A program made the position numbers and the translations under genes. Positions 20,591 through 28,648 of a stretch of DNA of 64,000 nucleotides are shown here, piece by piece. The DNA lies in contig NZ_JANUGY010000002.1 in assembly GCF_024756235.1 (NCBI RefSeq), positions 1-64,000 on the forward strand, written 5' to 3'. This stretch comes from Massilia kyonggiensis (GTDB taxonomy: Bacteria; Pseudomonadota; Gammaproteobacteria; Burkholderiales; Burkholderiaceae_D). The notes under the pieces were generated by a model. The model was not told the origin of the DNA and made no database searches. It was given only the letters and a program-made list of their open reading frames with translations. The first letter of the stretch is position 1. Every line of letters begins with the position of its first letter.

Positions 20591-21262
20591 ATGAAATCCA
20601 GACTAATCCTGACACGGAAGTTGCTTGCCGCATGCGCCGTGTCGATGGCGGCTTTCTCTGCGCATGCAGACATCACGGTCTTTACCGACCGCGATGCCTT
20701 TCTCAAGGCGGTGTCGGGTTCGGCCGCCGACACCTTCGACGACCTGACGATGACGGAAATGGCCGCCCCCATGAGTCGCCTTGCCGGCTCGTACCGCTAC
20801 CAGGTGAACGCAGGACCCAGCGACGGCGGCTTCTACCCGTCGGGAAGCGGTAGCGACATCTGGCTGAGCGGGACGATGTCCAGCGACGTCATCACCTTCA
20901 ACGCCTTCTCGTCCGGTGTGTACGGCTTTGGCGGGAATTTCTTCGGTACCGATTCATTCGGCTTCTTCATGCCAGACCGCACTGTCGTGCTGAGCGCGGT
21001 ATCAGGCGCGGACAGCGAAACGTTCACGTTGTCGAACGCTTCGCGGGACTCGTTTGTCGCCTTCCTGTCCGACCATCCGCTCACTTCGGTGTCCTTTCAC
21101 AACATGGAGGACGACGGCACCGTGTACTGGGCGGCAGCGAACAACGTCGTGCTCGCGGTGCCAGAGCCGGCGACCTGGTCGATGCTGCTGGGAGGGCTTG
21201 GCGTCGCGGCACTTGCACGGCGGCGCAGGGCCAGAGCGGAACAGATGGCGACTGTGGCGTAA
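20591..21262 (+). CDS. PEP-CTERM sorted secreted protein
   Basis: 223 residues: signal peptide (LAACAVSMAAFSAHA), a beta-rich middle with no Cys, and the C-terminal sorting signal VPEPATWSMLLGGLGVAALARRRR, i.e. PEP motif, hydrophobic helix and basic tail recognised by exosortase. The start at 20591 follows AAAGGAA and gives the signal peptide. Its role inside a copper block is unknown; the neighbouring genes on both sides are copper-related. The exosortase would be encoded elsewhere. Confidence 0.85.
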   Translation: MKSRLILTRKLLAACAVSMAAFSAHADITVFTDRDAFLKAVSGSAADTFDDLTMTEMAAPMSRLAGSYRYQVNAGPSDGGFYPSGSGSDIWLSGTMSSDVITFNAFSSGVYGFGGNFFGTDSFGFFMPDRTVVLSAVSGADSETFTLSNASRDSFVAFLSDHPLTSVSFHNMEDDGTVYWAAANNVVLAVPEPATWSMLLGGLGVAALARRRRARAEQMATVA

Positions 21263-21293
21263 ACCCTGCATGACAACCAAACAGGAGAGAAAA

Positions 21294-21976
21294 ATGAATC
21301 GTAAGACTCTGAATTTCACTCAAGCTGCGGCGCCGGTCTCGCGCTGGCGGCAATCGCTGGCGCGGCATCCGCCGATGGTCCCGGCCGCGGGGCGACTGCC
21401 AACTTCGAGAAGAACTACCTCGTATTCATCATCGACCACCATTACTCAGCGTTGCGGATGACCGAACTGGCGGCAGGGACGGACACCCAACGCAATGCGC
21501 CGGTCAACAATCCGGGCGAGGGTACGTCGCCGACCCCGGGTTATGGCGCGACCGTGGCCAAGGCCAGCGACGACCAGATCCGGTCCATGTCGCGCCAGGC
21601 CAACCGCACGCAGCGCGAGGAAATCATGAAGGCGCAGCGCTTCCTTCAAGAATGGTATGGCATGCAGCACCAGCCCCAGCTCACCGCCGATGGCCAAAGG
21701 ATGATTGCCATCCTCGAAAGCGCGCCGGCCGGTACGCAGTTCAATCAGGTCTTCCTGCGTACCTTTAGCAATCACCACTTGAGCGCACTAGCTCCCAGTC
21801 TACACTGCCAGGTCAAGAGCGATATTGCCCATGATCCTCTGCATCGCTACTGCGAGAACATCGTGGTAGCCCAGAAGAATGGGATCAACGATATGAGGGA
21901 AATGCTGTGCAAGAAGTACGGTGATTGTGGATTCGTACCTGCCACCGGAGACAAGCGTAAGGATCAGGATTTCTGA
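21294..21976 (+). pseudogene. DUF305 protein gene, frameshifted near its 5' end
   Basis: ATG at 21294 with an AGGAGAG site opens MNRKTLNFTQA, but the rest of the signal peptide (GAGLALAAIAGAASADG) and the whole mature protein continue in another frame, as though one base were missing around 21325-21335. The shifted frame has a stop at 21302-21304, so it is not open from the start. The mature part carries both DUF305 motifs, FIIDHHYSALRMTEL and FSNHHLSALAPSL, and cysteines near the end. An internal ATG at 21452 would omit the first His-His motif. Either a real inactivating change or a sequencing error. Confidence 0.75.
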
Positions 21977-22056
21977 AGCGCTCCTTACGGTAGGCGGCAC
22001 GCGGCGCCGGGCAATGTCGGCCCGGCGCTTTACATCGATCAGTTCGAAGGAAAACC

Positions 22057-22551
22057 ATGAAAGAATCCCAGGCGTCTCATCAAGGCCATACAATGCCAAC
22101 AATGAAGTACACGACTTTCGCTCAAATGATCCTGGTTGGGACCATCATCATGTTTGGGCTGATGTATCTGAATACCTATTCGGTCGACCACATCTTCTTC
22201 AGTGAAACCAGGGCGTTCATGGTGCTCATCATGGGCGCCACGATGGCCATCGTGATGCTCGCGTTCATGTGGAAGATGTATCCGAACAAAGGGGGCAATG
22301 TGGGTATCCTTATTGGGAGCCTCGTCGTATTCCTTGTATCGTTATGGCTGGTGCGCAGCCAGGCGACGGTCGGCGACGTGGCGTATATGCGTGCCATGAT
22401 TCCCCATCACTCCATTGCCATCCTGACGAGCGAGCGCGCGAACATCACCGACCCGAGGGTGCGCAAGCTGGCGGACGGGATCATCGCCGCGCAAAAGAAG
22501 GAAATCGGTGAAATGAAGGAGTACATCCAGGATCTGGAAGCAAAACACTGA
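22057..22551 (+). CDS. DUF305-containing inner membrane protein
   Basis: 164 residues with three to four hydrophobic helices (AQMILVGTIIMFGLMYLN; FMVLIMGATMAIVMLAFMW; GILIGSLVVFLVSLWLV) followed by a short DUF305-type segment, YMRAMIPHHSIAILTSERANI. The HH motif is the presumed metal-binding feature of DUF305. An in-frame alternative start at 22096 lies near the first helix. It follows the frameshifted DUF305 gene and probably belongs to the same copper block. Function unknown. Confidence 0.82.
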   Translation: MKESQASHQGHTMPTMKYTTFAQMILVGTIIMFGLMYLNTYSVDHIFFSETRAFMVLIMGATMAIVMLAFMWKMYPNKGGNVGILIGSLVVFLVSLWLVRSQATVGDVAYMRAMIPHHSIAILTSERANITDPRVRKLADGIIAAQKKEIGEMKEYIQDLEAKH

Positions 22552-22597
22552 GGCACCAGACCTTGAAGGGTTCACGAACAGGTTAGACGAGGCCAGT

Positions 22598-22780
22598 ATG
22601 CATTCGCCGGAGGATTTCGACAGTCTGACGATTCTTCTTGCGCTAGGTGTGTCTGTTTGCGTTTCGGTGACGGTGCTTTGCTTTCTTCTATGGATCCGGC
22701 GGGGTAAAAAGCACAAGTCTCGCAATGGCGGCAGGCGTAAAGAGGCTACTCGGCCGGTGCCGAAGAAGCGGCCCAAGTAA
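22598..22780 (+). CDS. Small single-helix membrane protein
   Basis: 60 residues: a short acidic N-terminus, one hydrophobic helix (LTILLALGVSVCVSVTVLCFLLWI) and a basic tail (RRGKKHKSRNGGRRKE). GAGG precedes the ATG. The composition and charge distribution look like a real small membrane protein, but I know no family and cannot exclude a chance frame. Confidence 0.45.
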   Translation: MHSPEDFDSLTILLALGVSVCVSVTVLCFLLWIRRGKKHKSRNGGRRKEATRPVPKKRPK

Positions 22781-22802
22781 GGGCCGCCACTGCACGCATG
22801 CA

Positions 22803-22835
22803 GGACGGCGTCCCAGGGAACGGGGAACGCCGTCC
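22803..22835. terminator. Hairpin between convergent genes
   Basis: GGACGGCGT at 22803-22811 pairs with ACGCCGTCC at 22827-22835, extended inward by CCC with GGGG with a one-base bulge. It lies in the 74-base gap between the plus-strand block ending at 22780 and the minus-strand oxidase gene ending at 22855, so it could end transcription from both sides. Confidence 0.6.
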
Positions 22836-22854
22836 CCTTCGCATCGACCTGCGG

Positions 22855-24246
22855 TCAGTGGCCCTCATGCCCGGTGGGCTTGCGGACCTGCAGCTCGACG
22901 TCGGGCTTTTGCGTGGCCGGCATCAGGCTACGGCCAGCGTCCTCGCTGCGCGCGGGCTCCGGCAGCTGGCCAGTCCATTCGTACGCGACCGTCCCGGCTG
23001 GATGCTTGTACCAGCCCGGATCGGTGTAGTCGCCGCGCTTCTGGTCCTTTCGCACCTTCAGCACGGTGAACATGCCGCCCATCTCGACGCCGCCGAACGG
23101 ACCCTCGCCAGTCATCATCGGCAGGGTGTTTTCCGGGATCGGCATCTCCATGCCGCCCATCGAGCCTCCCTTTTCGCCCATGACCATATAGTCCGGCACG
23201 ATCTTGGTGATCTTCTCGGCGATGCCGCGGTGGTCGACCCCGATCAGGTTCGGGACATCGTGACCCATCGCATTCATCGTGTGGTGCGACTTATGGCAAT
23301 GGAAGGCCCAATCGCCCAGGTCCGTTGCGATGAATTCGATGGCGCGCATCTGGCCGACCGCGACGTCGGTCGTCACCTCCGGCCAGCGTGACCCTGGCGG
23401 GGTCCAGCCGCCGTCGGTTCCCGTGACCTCGAACTCGTGGCCGTGGAGATGGATTGGATGGTTCGTCATCGTCAGGTTGCCGACGCGGATACGTACGCGG
23501 TCGCCCTGGCGCACCGGCATGGTGTCGATGCCCGGGAAAACCCGGCTGTTGAAGGTCCACAGGTTAAAGTCGGTCATCTCGTTGACCCTTGGCGTATAGC
23601 TGCCCGGCTCGATGTCGTAGGCGCTGAGCAGGAACACGAAGTCGCGGTCGACGGCAAACTTGGCCGGGTCCTTCGGGTGGGTCACCCAGAAGCCCATCAT
23701 GCCCATCGCCATCTGGACCATTTCGTCGGCATGAGGGTGGTACATGAAGGTGCCGGGACGTTTCGCCACGAATTCGTAGACGAAGGTCTTGCCGGGCGCG
23801 ATACCCGGCTGGGTAAGGCCCGTCACGCCATCCATGCCGTTCGGCAGGCGCTGGCCGTGCCAGTGGACGCTGGTGTGCTCGGGGAGTTTGTTGGTCACGA
23901 AAATGCGCACGCGGTCGCCTTCGACGACTTCGATGGTCGGGCCTGGCGATTGGCCGTTGTAGCCCCACAGGTTGACCTTCATGCCAGGCGCGAACTCCCG
24001 CACGACCGGCTCGGCCACCAGGTGGAACTCCTTCACGCCATTGTTCATCCGCCAGGGCAGGGACCAGCCGTTCAGCGTCACGACCGGGTTGAACGGGCGC
24101 CCGGTGGCGGGCGGCGGCGGGACATGGGTCTTCGCATTGTACATGACCATCGCTTCAGGCAGCGATGCCGCGCCCACGCGGCTCACTGCTGCGGTGCTGA
24201 CCGCGACGGCGCTGGCGCCTTTAAAAAAATCTCGACGGGAAATCAT
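22855..24246 (-). CDS. Second multicopper oxidase (copper-tolerance type)
   Basis: 463 residues with a Tat signal (SRRDFFKGASAVAVSTAAV). Copper motifs in order: TSVHWHGQRLPNGMDG, GTFMYHPHADEMVQM, TNHPIHLHGHEFE and WAFHCHKSHHTMNAMGHD. It lacks the long Met/His insert of PcoA but has a Met-rich segment near the end (GGSMGGMEMPIPENTLPMM). A periplasmic Cu(I) oxidase or related laccase-like enzyme. Its start overlaps the TolC gene stop by four bases, so it is the last gene of the minus-strand operon 26380 to 22855. Confidence 0.9.
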   Translation of the reverse strand: MISRRDFFKGASAVAVSTAAVSRVGAASLPEAMVMYNAKTHVPPPPATGRPFNPVVTLNGWSLPWRMNNGVKEFHLVAEPVVREFAPGMKVNLWGYNGQSPGPTIEVVEGDRVRIFVTNKLPEHTSVHWHGQRLPNGMDGVTGLTQPGIAPGKTFVYEFVAKRPGTFMYHPHADEMVQMAMGMMGFWVTHPKDPAKFAVDRDFVFLLSAYDIEPGSYTPRVNEMTDFNLWTFNSRVFPGIDTMPVRQGDRVRIRVGNLTMTNHPIHLHGHEFEVTGTDGGWTPPGSRWPEVTTDVAVGQMRAIEFIATDLGDWAFHCHKSHHTMNAMGHDVPNLIGVDHRGIAEKITKIVPDYMVMGEKGGSMGGMEMPIPENTLPMMTGEGPFGGVEMGGMFTVLKVRKDQKRGDYTDPGWYKHPAGTVAYEWTGQLPEPARSEDAGRSLMPATQKPDVELQVRKPTGHEGH

Positions 24247-25613
24247 TGTGCTGTCCTTGAATCATTATTGCCACCGGTGGTCATGGCGGACTGAAGATTG
24301 GTGTCGGCGATCCAGAAATCGCGCTGCGCTGCGATGGCGGCATTGACGGCGCCCAGTTGTTCGCGTGACTCGGCAAGCAGTTCGAAGGTACTGGCGAGCA
24401 TGCCGTTGTAGCGCAGCAGTACCTCGTCGGCGATCTGCTTGCGCACGGGGACGACCTCGTCGCGGTAGTGACGGGCGATATCGTAGGCGGTGCGATAGGT
24501 GGCATAGGCCTCGCGCACCTCGGATCGTGCCTTTACGGCGACGTCGCCGGTACGGTGGACTGCCTGCATGTACGATGCCTGCGCACGTGCCACGCGCGCG
24601 CCGCCCCAATCGAATAACGGCAGCTCCAGTGAAACCTCATAGCCGTTCTCGCGCGGCATGCTGGTCGTGCTCTTGTTGACGTAACCCGCATCGAAGACAT
24701 TGATAAAGCCGGTCGCCTTGGTCAGGCCGAGCGCCTTGGCCGTCGCCTCCGCATCCTGGCGCGCAATCAGGACGTCAAGCCGCTGCGACAGCGCATCGGC
24801 CTCGGCATTCGCTACCTCCCGCGCCTGGGCGGGGAGATCTGGAAGCCGGTCGGGCAGGGTGAACTTGAGGGAAGGGCCCCATAAGCCCAACAGGCGGACC
24901 AGCTCCTCGCGCGATGTCGTGGCCTGCAGGTGGGCTTGCGCTTGCTGGGTCACCGCGTCCTGGTAATAGGCCCGCTCCCGTGCCGCGTCCAGCGCGCTCC
25001 AGTTACCCGCGGCGCGCATGCGCGCGCCGAGCTCGGCGGCCGCTTCGGCCGACCCGCGCACCTTGTCCGCGAACGTCGCTGTCTGGGTCGCTGCCACGGC
25101 GGAGTAGTACGCCTTGCGCGTGTCGGCAGCCAGCATGACGGCCTGCATGGCGGCCTGCAGCTTGGCCTGTTCGAAGCGGCGGCGCTCGATGCCGGTACGT
25201 GCCGGCAGGGTCAGGAGCGCAGCCAGGTTGAAGGACAGGCCACGGTCGATCTCAGTCTCATCCCCACCGCGCACCCGGCCGAAGCTCAGGCCTGGGTTGG
25301 GCAGCCGGCCCGCCTGGACGAAGTCCGCTTCGGCGATCGCCAGTTCGGCCAGTGTCGCCTGCAGTCCCTGGTTGTTGAGCAGGGCGATGCGTATCGCTGC
25401 CTCAGCGTTGAGAGGCTTCGACAACAGGGTAGTCACCTCGGCCTTCGCGTCCTGGTCTCGCTTCAAGGGCGCTGGCTGGGCGATGCGCTCCTGCGTCATC
25501 CGGGCGACATCGTTGACACCACCATCCAGGGAGAAGCTCGCGCAGCCCGCGAGCAGCAGGGCGCCTGTCACCACTGCGAGGTGGCGCAGACTTGGTCGTA
25601 CGGAGGCGTTCAT
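24243..25613 (-). CDS. TolC-family outer membrane lipoprotein
   Basis: 456 residues; signal LAVVTGALLLAGC with lipobox LAGC, so it is lipid-anchored like CusC/OprM. The body has two OEP repeats with long Ala/Glu/Arg helices. No RND or adaptor genes are adjacent; instead it is coupled to a multicopper oxidase and a small secreted protein, an arrangement seen in copper islands. It may pair with a distant pump or export metal-related material; specificity is unknown. Confidence 0.88.
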   Translation of the reverse strand: MNASVRPSLRHLAVVTGALLLAGCASFSLDGGVNDVARMTQERIAQPAPLKRDQDAKAEVTTLLSKPLNAEAAIRIALLNNQGLQATLAELAIAEADFVQAGRLPNPGLSFGRVRGGDETEIDRGLSFNLAALLTLPARTGIERRRFEQAKLQAAMQAVMLAADTRKAYYSAVAATQTATFADKVRGSAEAAAELGARMRAAGNWSALDAARERAYYQDAVTQQAQAHLQATTSREELVRLLGLWGPSLKFTLPDRLPDLPAQAREVANAEADALSQRLDVLIARQDAEATAKALGLTKATGFINVFDAGYVNKSTTSMPRENGYEVSLELPLFDWGGARVARAQASYMQAVHRTGDVAVKARSEVREAYATYRTAYDIARHYRDEVVPVRKQIADEVLLRYNGMLASTFELLAESREQLGAVNAAIAAQRDFWIADTNLQSAMTTGGNNDSRTAQ

Positions 25614-25933
25614 TGGTGCGCTCCTTTGTGTTCGTGCTTGCCGTGCATCGGCTCCGGCTTGGCGGTCTTTTCGGAGGCGCTAGAAGTGGGCTGTCCGCTC
25701 GGTGCCGAGGCTTCGACGTCCTGGCCGAGGACCGCGCGGTTGGCGCGAACCCAGACTTTGTCAGGCGACTGCGGCGCTTCTTTCGCCTTGACGTAGTCGG
25801 CGAAGACGGATTGGTACTGCAAGGGCGTGACAAGTGCGTTCGCGTCGGCTGCGGCCGGCATCGGCCTTTCCGTTTGTGCGGAAGCAAGCAGCGGCACGCC
25901 AGCTGCGAACAGCAGCAGGTGTGAGAATTTCAT
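25610..25933 (-). CDS. Small secreted protein of copper block, unknown
   Basis: 107 residues with signal peptide (LLLFAAGVPLLASAQ), a central QSVFADYVKAKEAPQSPDKVWVRANRAVL and a His-containing C-terminus (MHGKHEHKGAHQ). It overlaps the TolC gene by four bases. Family unknown to me; similar short proteins with a His tail accompany TolC/oxidase pairs in Burkholderiales copper regions. A periplasmic accessory to the TolC lipoprotein is possible. Confidence 0.7.
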   Translation of the reverse strand: MKFSHLLLFAAGVPLLASAQTERPMPAAADANALVTPLQYQSVFADYVKAKEAPQSPDKVWVRANRAVLGQDVEASAPSGQPTSSASEKTAKPEPMHGKHEHKGAHQ

Positions 25934-26002
25934 GTTGTTGTTTCGTGTTGATTTGGGGCTGGACAGCCGGCCCGAATGCGCGCTGTGAGCGCGTCCGAAA
26001 AA

Positions 26003-26380
26003 TCAAACGAATAAATCTCGGGGCGGCCGCTCGAGGGCCGAAGGGACGAAGGACGTCATCGCGGCTTCCGGATTCGCATGGAGCGAGGTAGCCAGCGGCG
26101 GTGTGTGGAGGCTTGGCGTCAAACCTGGAGGTGCCGCGCTGCCGACGCAGCAGGCTGCACAGGCGGCGCACTTGGCATGCGGCGATGCCGTGGTCTTCGA
26201 GTCGTGCTTGCTGCAGTGCTCGCTCGCGCTTTGTTCAGCGGCTTGATGATGCTGGTGGACCGTTGTGACGACTGTTTCGTGCGCGGTCTTTTCGGCTTGT
26301 CCGATAGCCATCGCAGCGCTGCCCTGGACGGACAACACCGTGATCGAAAGCCAAAGAAGAAGCCGGAAAAGCGAGCGCAT
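26003..26380 (-). CDS. Small secreted His/Cys-rich protein with ERPPR tail (member 3)
   Basis: 125 residues from MRSLFRLLLWLS: signal peptide ending GSAAMA, His-rich VHQHHQAAEQSASEHCSKH, the motif AKCAACAACCVGSAAPPG and the tail VPSALERPPRDLFV. It closely parallels member 2 (16342). The start at 26380 begins the signal peptide; a 13-codon extension exists. It heads the minus-strand operon with the TolC lipoprotein and second oxidase. Confidence 0.72.
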   Translation of the reverse strand: MRSLFRLLLWLSITVLSVQGSAAMAIGQAEKTAHETVVTTVHQHHQAAEQSASEHCSKHDSKTTASPHAKCAACAACCVGSAAPPGLTPSLHTPPLATSLHANPEAAMTSFVPSALERPPRDLFV

Positions 26381-26536
26381 GATTCCGCCATGGTACCGCA
26401 AATCAAGAACGTGCATCAAGGCACCGCTTTCGGCACTTTGCTAGTCCAGCGCTAATGAACTTAATAACGATCAGGATGCTAAAAACGGCTGGGTTATATC
26501 GTCATTCGGGAATTGTTCACTAATTGAGGGGGCGCC

Positions 26537-27694
26537 ATGCCTAAAATCACCATTCTCGGGAAGACAAATCTACAGGAAGACAGCTGGCACTCCATGCTGA
26601 TCTCGCTGTTGAGAGGACTGGCGGCCCTGGTTGTCGCCGCAGCGCATCTGCGCGCCCAGGTCTATCCCGGTTTCGCCGAAGTGGTGAAGCCGCCCTTGCT
26701 GTTTCAGGGCCTGGCGTTCAGCGCCGGATTCGCCTATCTGGCCGTGATCGTCTTCTTCGTGCTCAGTGGCTGGCTCGTGGGAGGAAGCTTTCTCAACAAG
26801 CTGGACTCGGACCGCGCATTCCAGAATTACATGATCGACCGGGTCTCGCGGCTGTGGGTTGTGCTCGTCCCGACCTTCCTGGTCGCGTTGCTCGCAGGCG
26901 CCGCGGTCGGGATTGTCAATCCAGCCCATGTCTCGTTTTCGACAAGCGAGCCGTACTCGGTGAGTGCCTTCCTTGGCAACATGATTGGCTTGCAGACGAT
27001 CGTAGTGCCTCCATTCGGCGGCAACTTCCCGTTGTGGAGCCTGGCGAACGAGACCTGGTATTACGCTCTGTTCCCGCTGCTGGTGCTGGTGTTTCGCGGC
27101 AGATCGATCGCGGCACGCGTAGCTGCAGTGCTGGCGATCGCCGCCATCGTCCAGCTGGTGCATGGCGCCATCCTGCTGTATTTTTCGATATGGCTCTTGG
27201 GCGCCGCGCTCTCGCGGGTGAAGATCGAGGTGGGGCCGGCCCTGCGCTGGGCTTTGCTGTTCCTGTTCGTCGGCAGCGCCGTCGTCATCCGGATGAAGGG
27301 TAAAACCGACATCACGCCGGAAGGCTATCCTCAGTATCTCCTGTTCAGCCTGATCTTCGTGCTGTTCCTGTCCAGCATGCAGTTCAAGCGCCGGCCGGGC
27401 CGTGGGCTGGACTGGCTGGACCGCACCGGTCGATTCTTCGCCAATTTCTCCTTTACCTTGTATGTGCTCCACGTTTCGCTGATCGCCGTGATGGGGCACC
27501 TGATGTTGTCGCTGTTCGGGATCAGCCAGCTTTCGCCTCACATCCAGGCCCATTACCTTGTCTACGCGGCGATGTATCTGGTGCTCGTGGCCGGCGCCTA
27601 CTGGTTCCATCTGCCGTTCGAGGCGAACACTGGGAGGGTGCGGCAATGGCTGAAGGCGCAGCTCTTTGTGCGTGTGGGCACGGTTCGGCCTTGA
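26537..27694 (+). CDS. Acyltransferase 3 family membrane protein
   Basis: 385 residues, about ten hydrophobic helices. RGLAALVVAAAHLRAQ near the N-terminus carries the family's catalytic-type His, and VIVFFVLSGWLVGGSF is the second conserved block. Members O-acylate surface sugars or lipids; the substrate is unknown. It stands between copper genes with no obvious functional link. GAGGGGG (26525-26531) precedes the ATG. Confidence 0.85.
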   Translation: MPKITILGKTNLQEDSWHSMLISLLRGLAALVVAAAHLRAQVYPGFAEVVKPPLLFQGLAFSAGFAYLAVIVFFVLSGWLVGGSFLNKLDSDRAFQNYMIDRVSRLWVVLVPTFLVALLAGAAVGIVNPAHVSFSTSEPYSVSAFLGNMIGLQTIVVPPFGGNFPLWSLANETWYYALFPLLVLVFRGRSIAARVAAVLAIAAIVQLVHGAILLYFSIWLLGAALSRVKIEVGPALRWALLFLFVGSAVVIRMKGKTDITPEGYPQYLLFSLIFVLFLSSMQFKRRPGRGLDWLDRTGRFFANFSFTLYVLHVSLIAVMGHLMLSLFGISQLSPHIQAHYLVYAAMYLVLVAGAYWFHLPFEANTGRVRQWLKAQLFVRVGTVRP

Positions 27695-27784
27695 GTGCTG
27701 TTCGGGGCAGCGGAGGGGCTTGAGATAGCCGCCGGTCTCTGGTGTAATGCTGTGCTTACAACCCGATTCGTTCAAGGAGCATGG

Positions 27785-28213
27785 ATGCGTCAACTGATCT
27801 GCCTTTCCTTCCTGGCCGCGGCATCACTTCCGGTCTTCGCGGCCAGCCCCACTGAGGTCGTCCGCCAGTATCATGCGGCGCTCGCCAGCGGTGACACAGC
27901 GAAAGCGCTGTCTCTCCTCAGCCCTGGAGTGCAGATCTTCGAAAGCGGGTATGTCGAAAAGTCGAAGGACGAATACGCAGGGCACCATTTGCCGGCCGAT
28001 ATGGCATTTGCGAAGACCGTCAACAGGAAAGTCTTGAAGGGCAGTGAGCGTATCGCCGGCGAGCTCGCGGTCGTGATGCAGGAGACGGACACCCAAGGTA
28101 CACATAAGGGCGCAGCGGTCCACATGATCGGCACCGAGACGGCCGTCCTCGAGAAGAAGGGCGACGGCTGGCTCATCACGCATTTTCACTGGTCGTCGCG
28201 GAAGGCGAAATAG
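27785..28213 (+). CDS. Secreted NTF2-like/SnoaL-type protein
   Basis: 142 residues: signal peptide (LICLSFLAAASLPVFA) then PTEVVRQYHAALASGDTAKALSLLSPGVQIFESG, the standard opening of an NTF2-like fold, ending in LEKKGDGWLITHFHWSSRK. The start at 27785 gives the signal peptide and follows AAGGAG. The C-terminal HFHW and conserved His could bind metal, as in small periplasmic proteins of copper clusters, but there is no direct evidence. Confidence 0.75.
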   Translation: MRQLICLSFLAAASLPVFAASPTEVVRQYHAALASGDTAKALSLLSPGVQIFESGYVEKSKDEYAGHHLPADMAFAKTVNRKVLKGSERIAGELAVVMQETDTQGTHKGAAVHMIGTETAVLEKKGDGWLITHFHWSSRKAK

Positions 28214-28217
28214 CTTC

Positions 28218-28248
28218 TTGACCTTGCCATCGTTGTAAGGTTTAAGCT
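28218..28248 (+). promoter_or_regulatory. Second CueR-type operator/promoter
   Basis: The dyad ACCTTGC-N7-GTAAGGT at 28221-28241 lies between -35 TTGACC (28218-28223) and -10 TAAGCT (28243-28248) with a 19-base spacer. This is the same design as the copZ promoter at 8847. The distance from dyad start to the chosen start codon is 59 bases in both cases. Confidence 0.75.
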
Positions 28249-28279
28249 CGATGCCATGTCATTGTCTCTTGGAGCAATC

Positions 28280-28477
28280 ATGGTCGACTATCCTGTGCCA
28301 GGCTTACGTTGTATGTTTTGCAGCTATCGCGTGAAGCAAGCAATTCGAAAAATCGATCCAAACCTTAAAGTGAGGATCGATCTCCGAACGGGGTGGGTCC
28401 GCCTAGGAAATGAAGAGGACATACGCACCCTTGAGCGTGCTTTAGCATATTTGAAAGAACTCGCACCGGTTTTCTGA
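28280..28477 (+). CDS. Divergent HMA-like small protein (candidate copper chaperone)
   Basis: 65 residues starting MVDYPVPGLRCMFCSYRVKQAIRKIDP. CMFC sits where HMA domains have the MxCxxC loop, and the following VKQAIRKIDP and LERALAYL match the two helices, but the Met before the first Cys is replaced (GLRC). The start at 28280 has a GGAG site and leaves a 25-base leader from the predicted transcription start; the in-frame ATG at 28256 would be almost leaderless. The CueR-type promoter supports a copper role. Confidence 0.7.
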   Translation: MVDYPVPGLRCMFCSYRVKQAIRKIDPNLKVRIDLRTGWVRLGNEEDIRTLERALAYLKELAPVF

Positions 28478-28648
28478 TTCGCTGCACATCGGCGCCGCTG
28501 CTTGTTGCCAATCCTTGTGAGATCCCGGCAGCTGGCGCATGACGTCATTCGTGCTGATGGTGGGATTCTGCCGGGGTGTGCTTCACCTCTCCTATAACTA
28601 TTCGAAAATTGCCCAGAAGCTCGTGCGTCCACCAGCCCTGGGGGCGAT

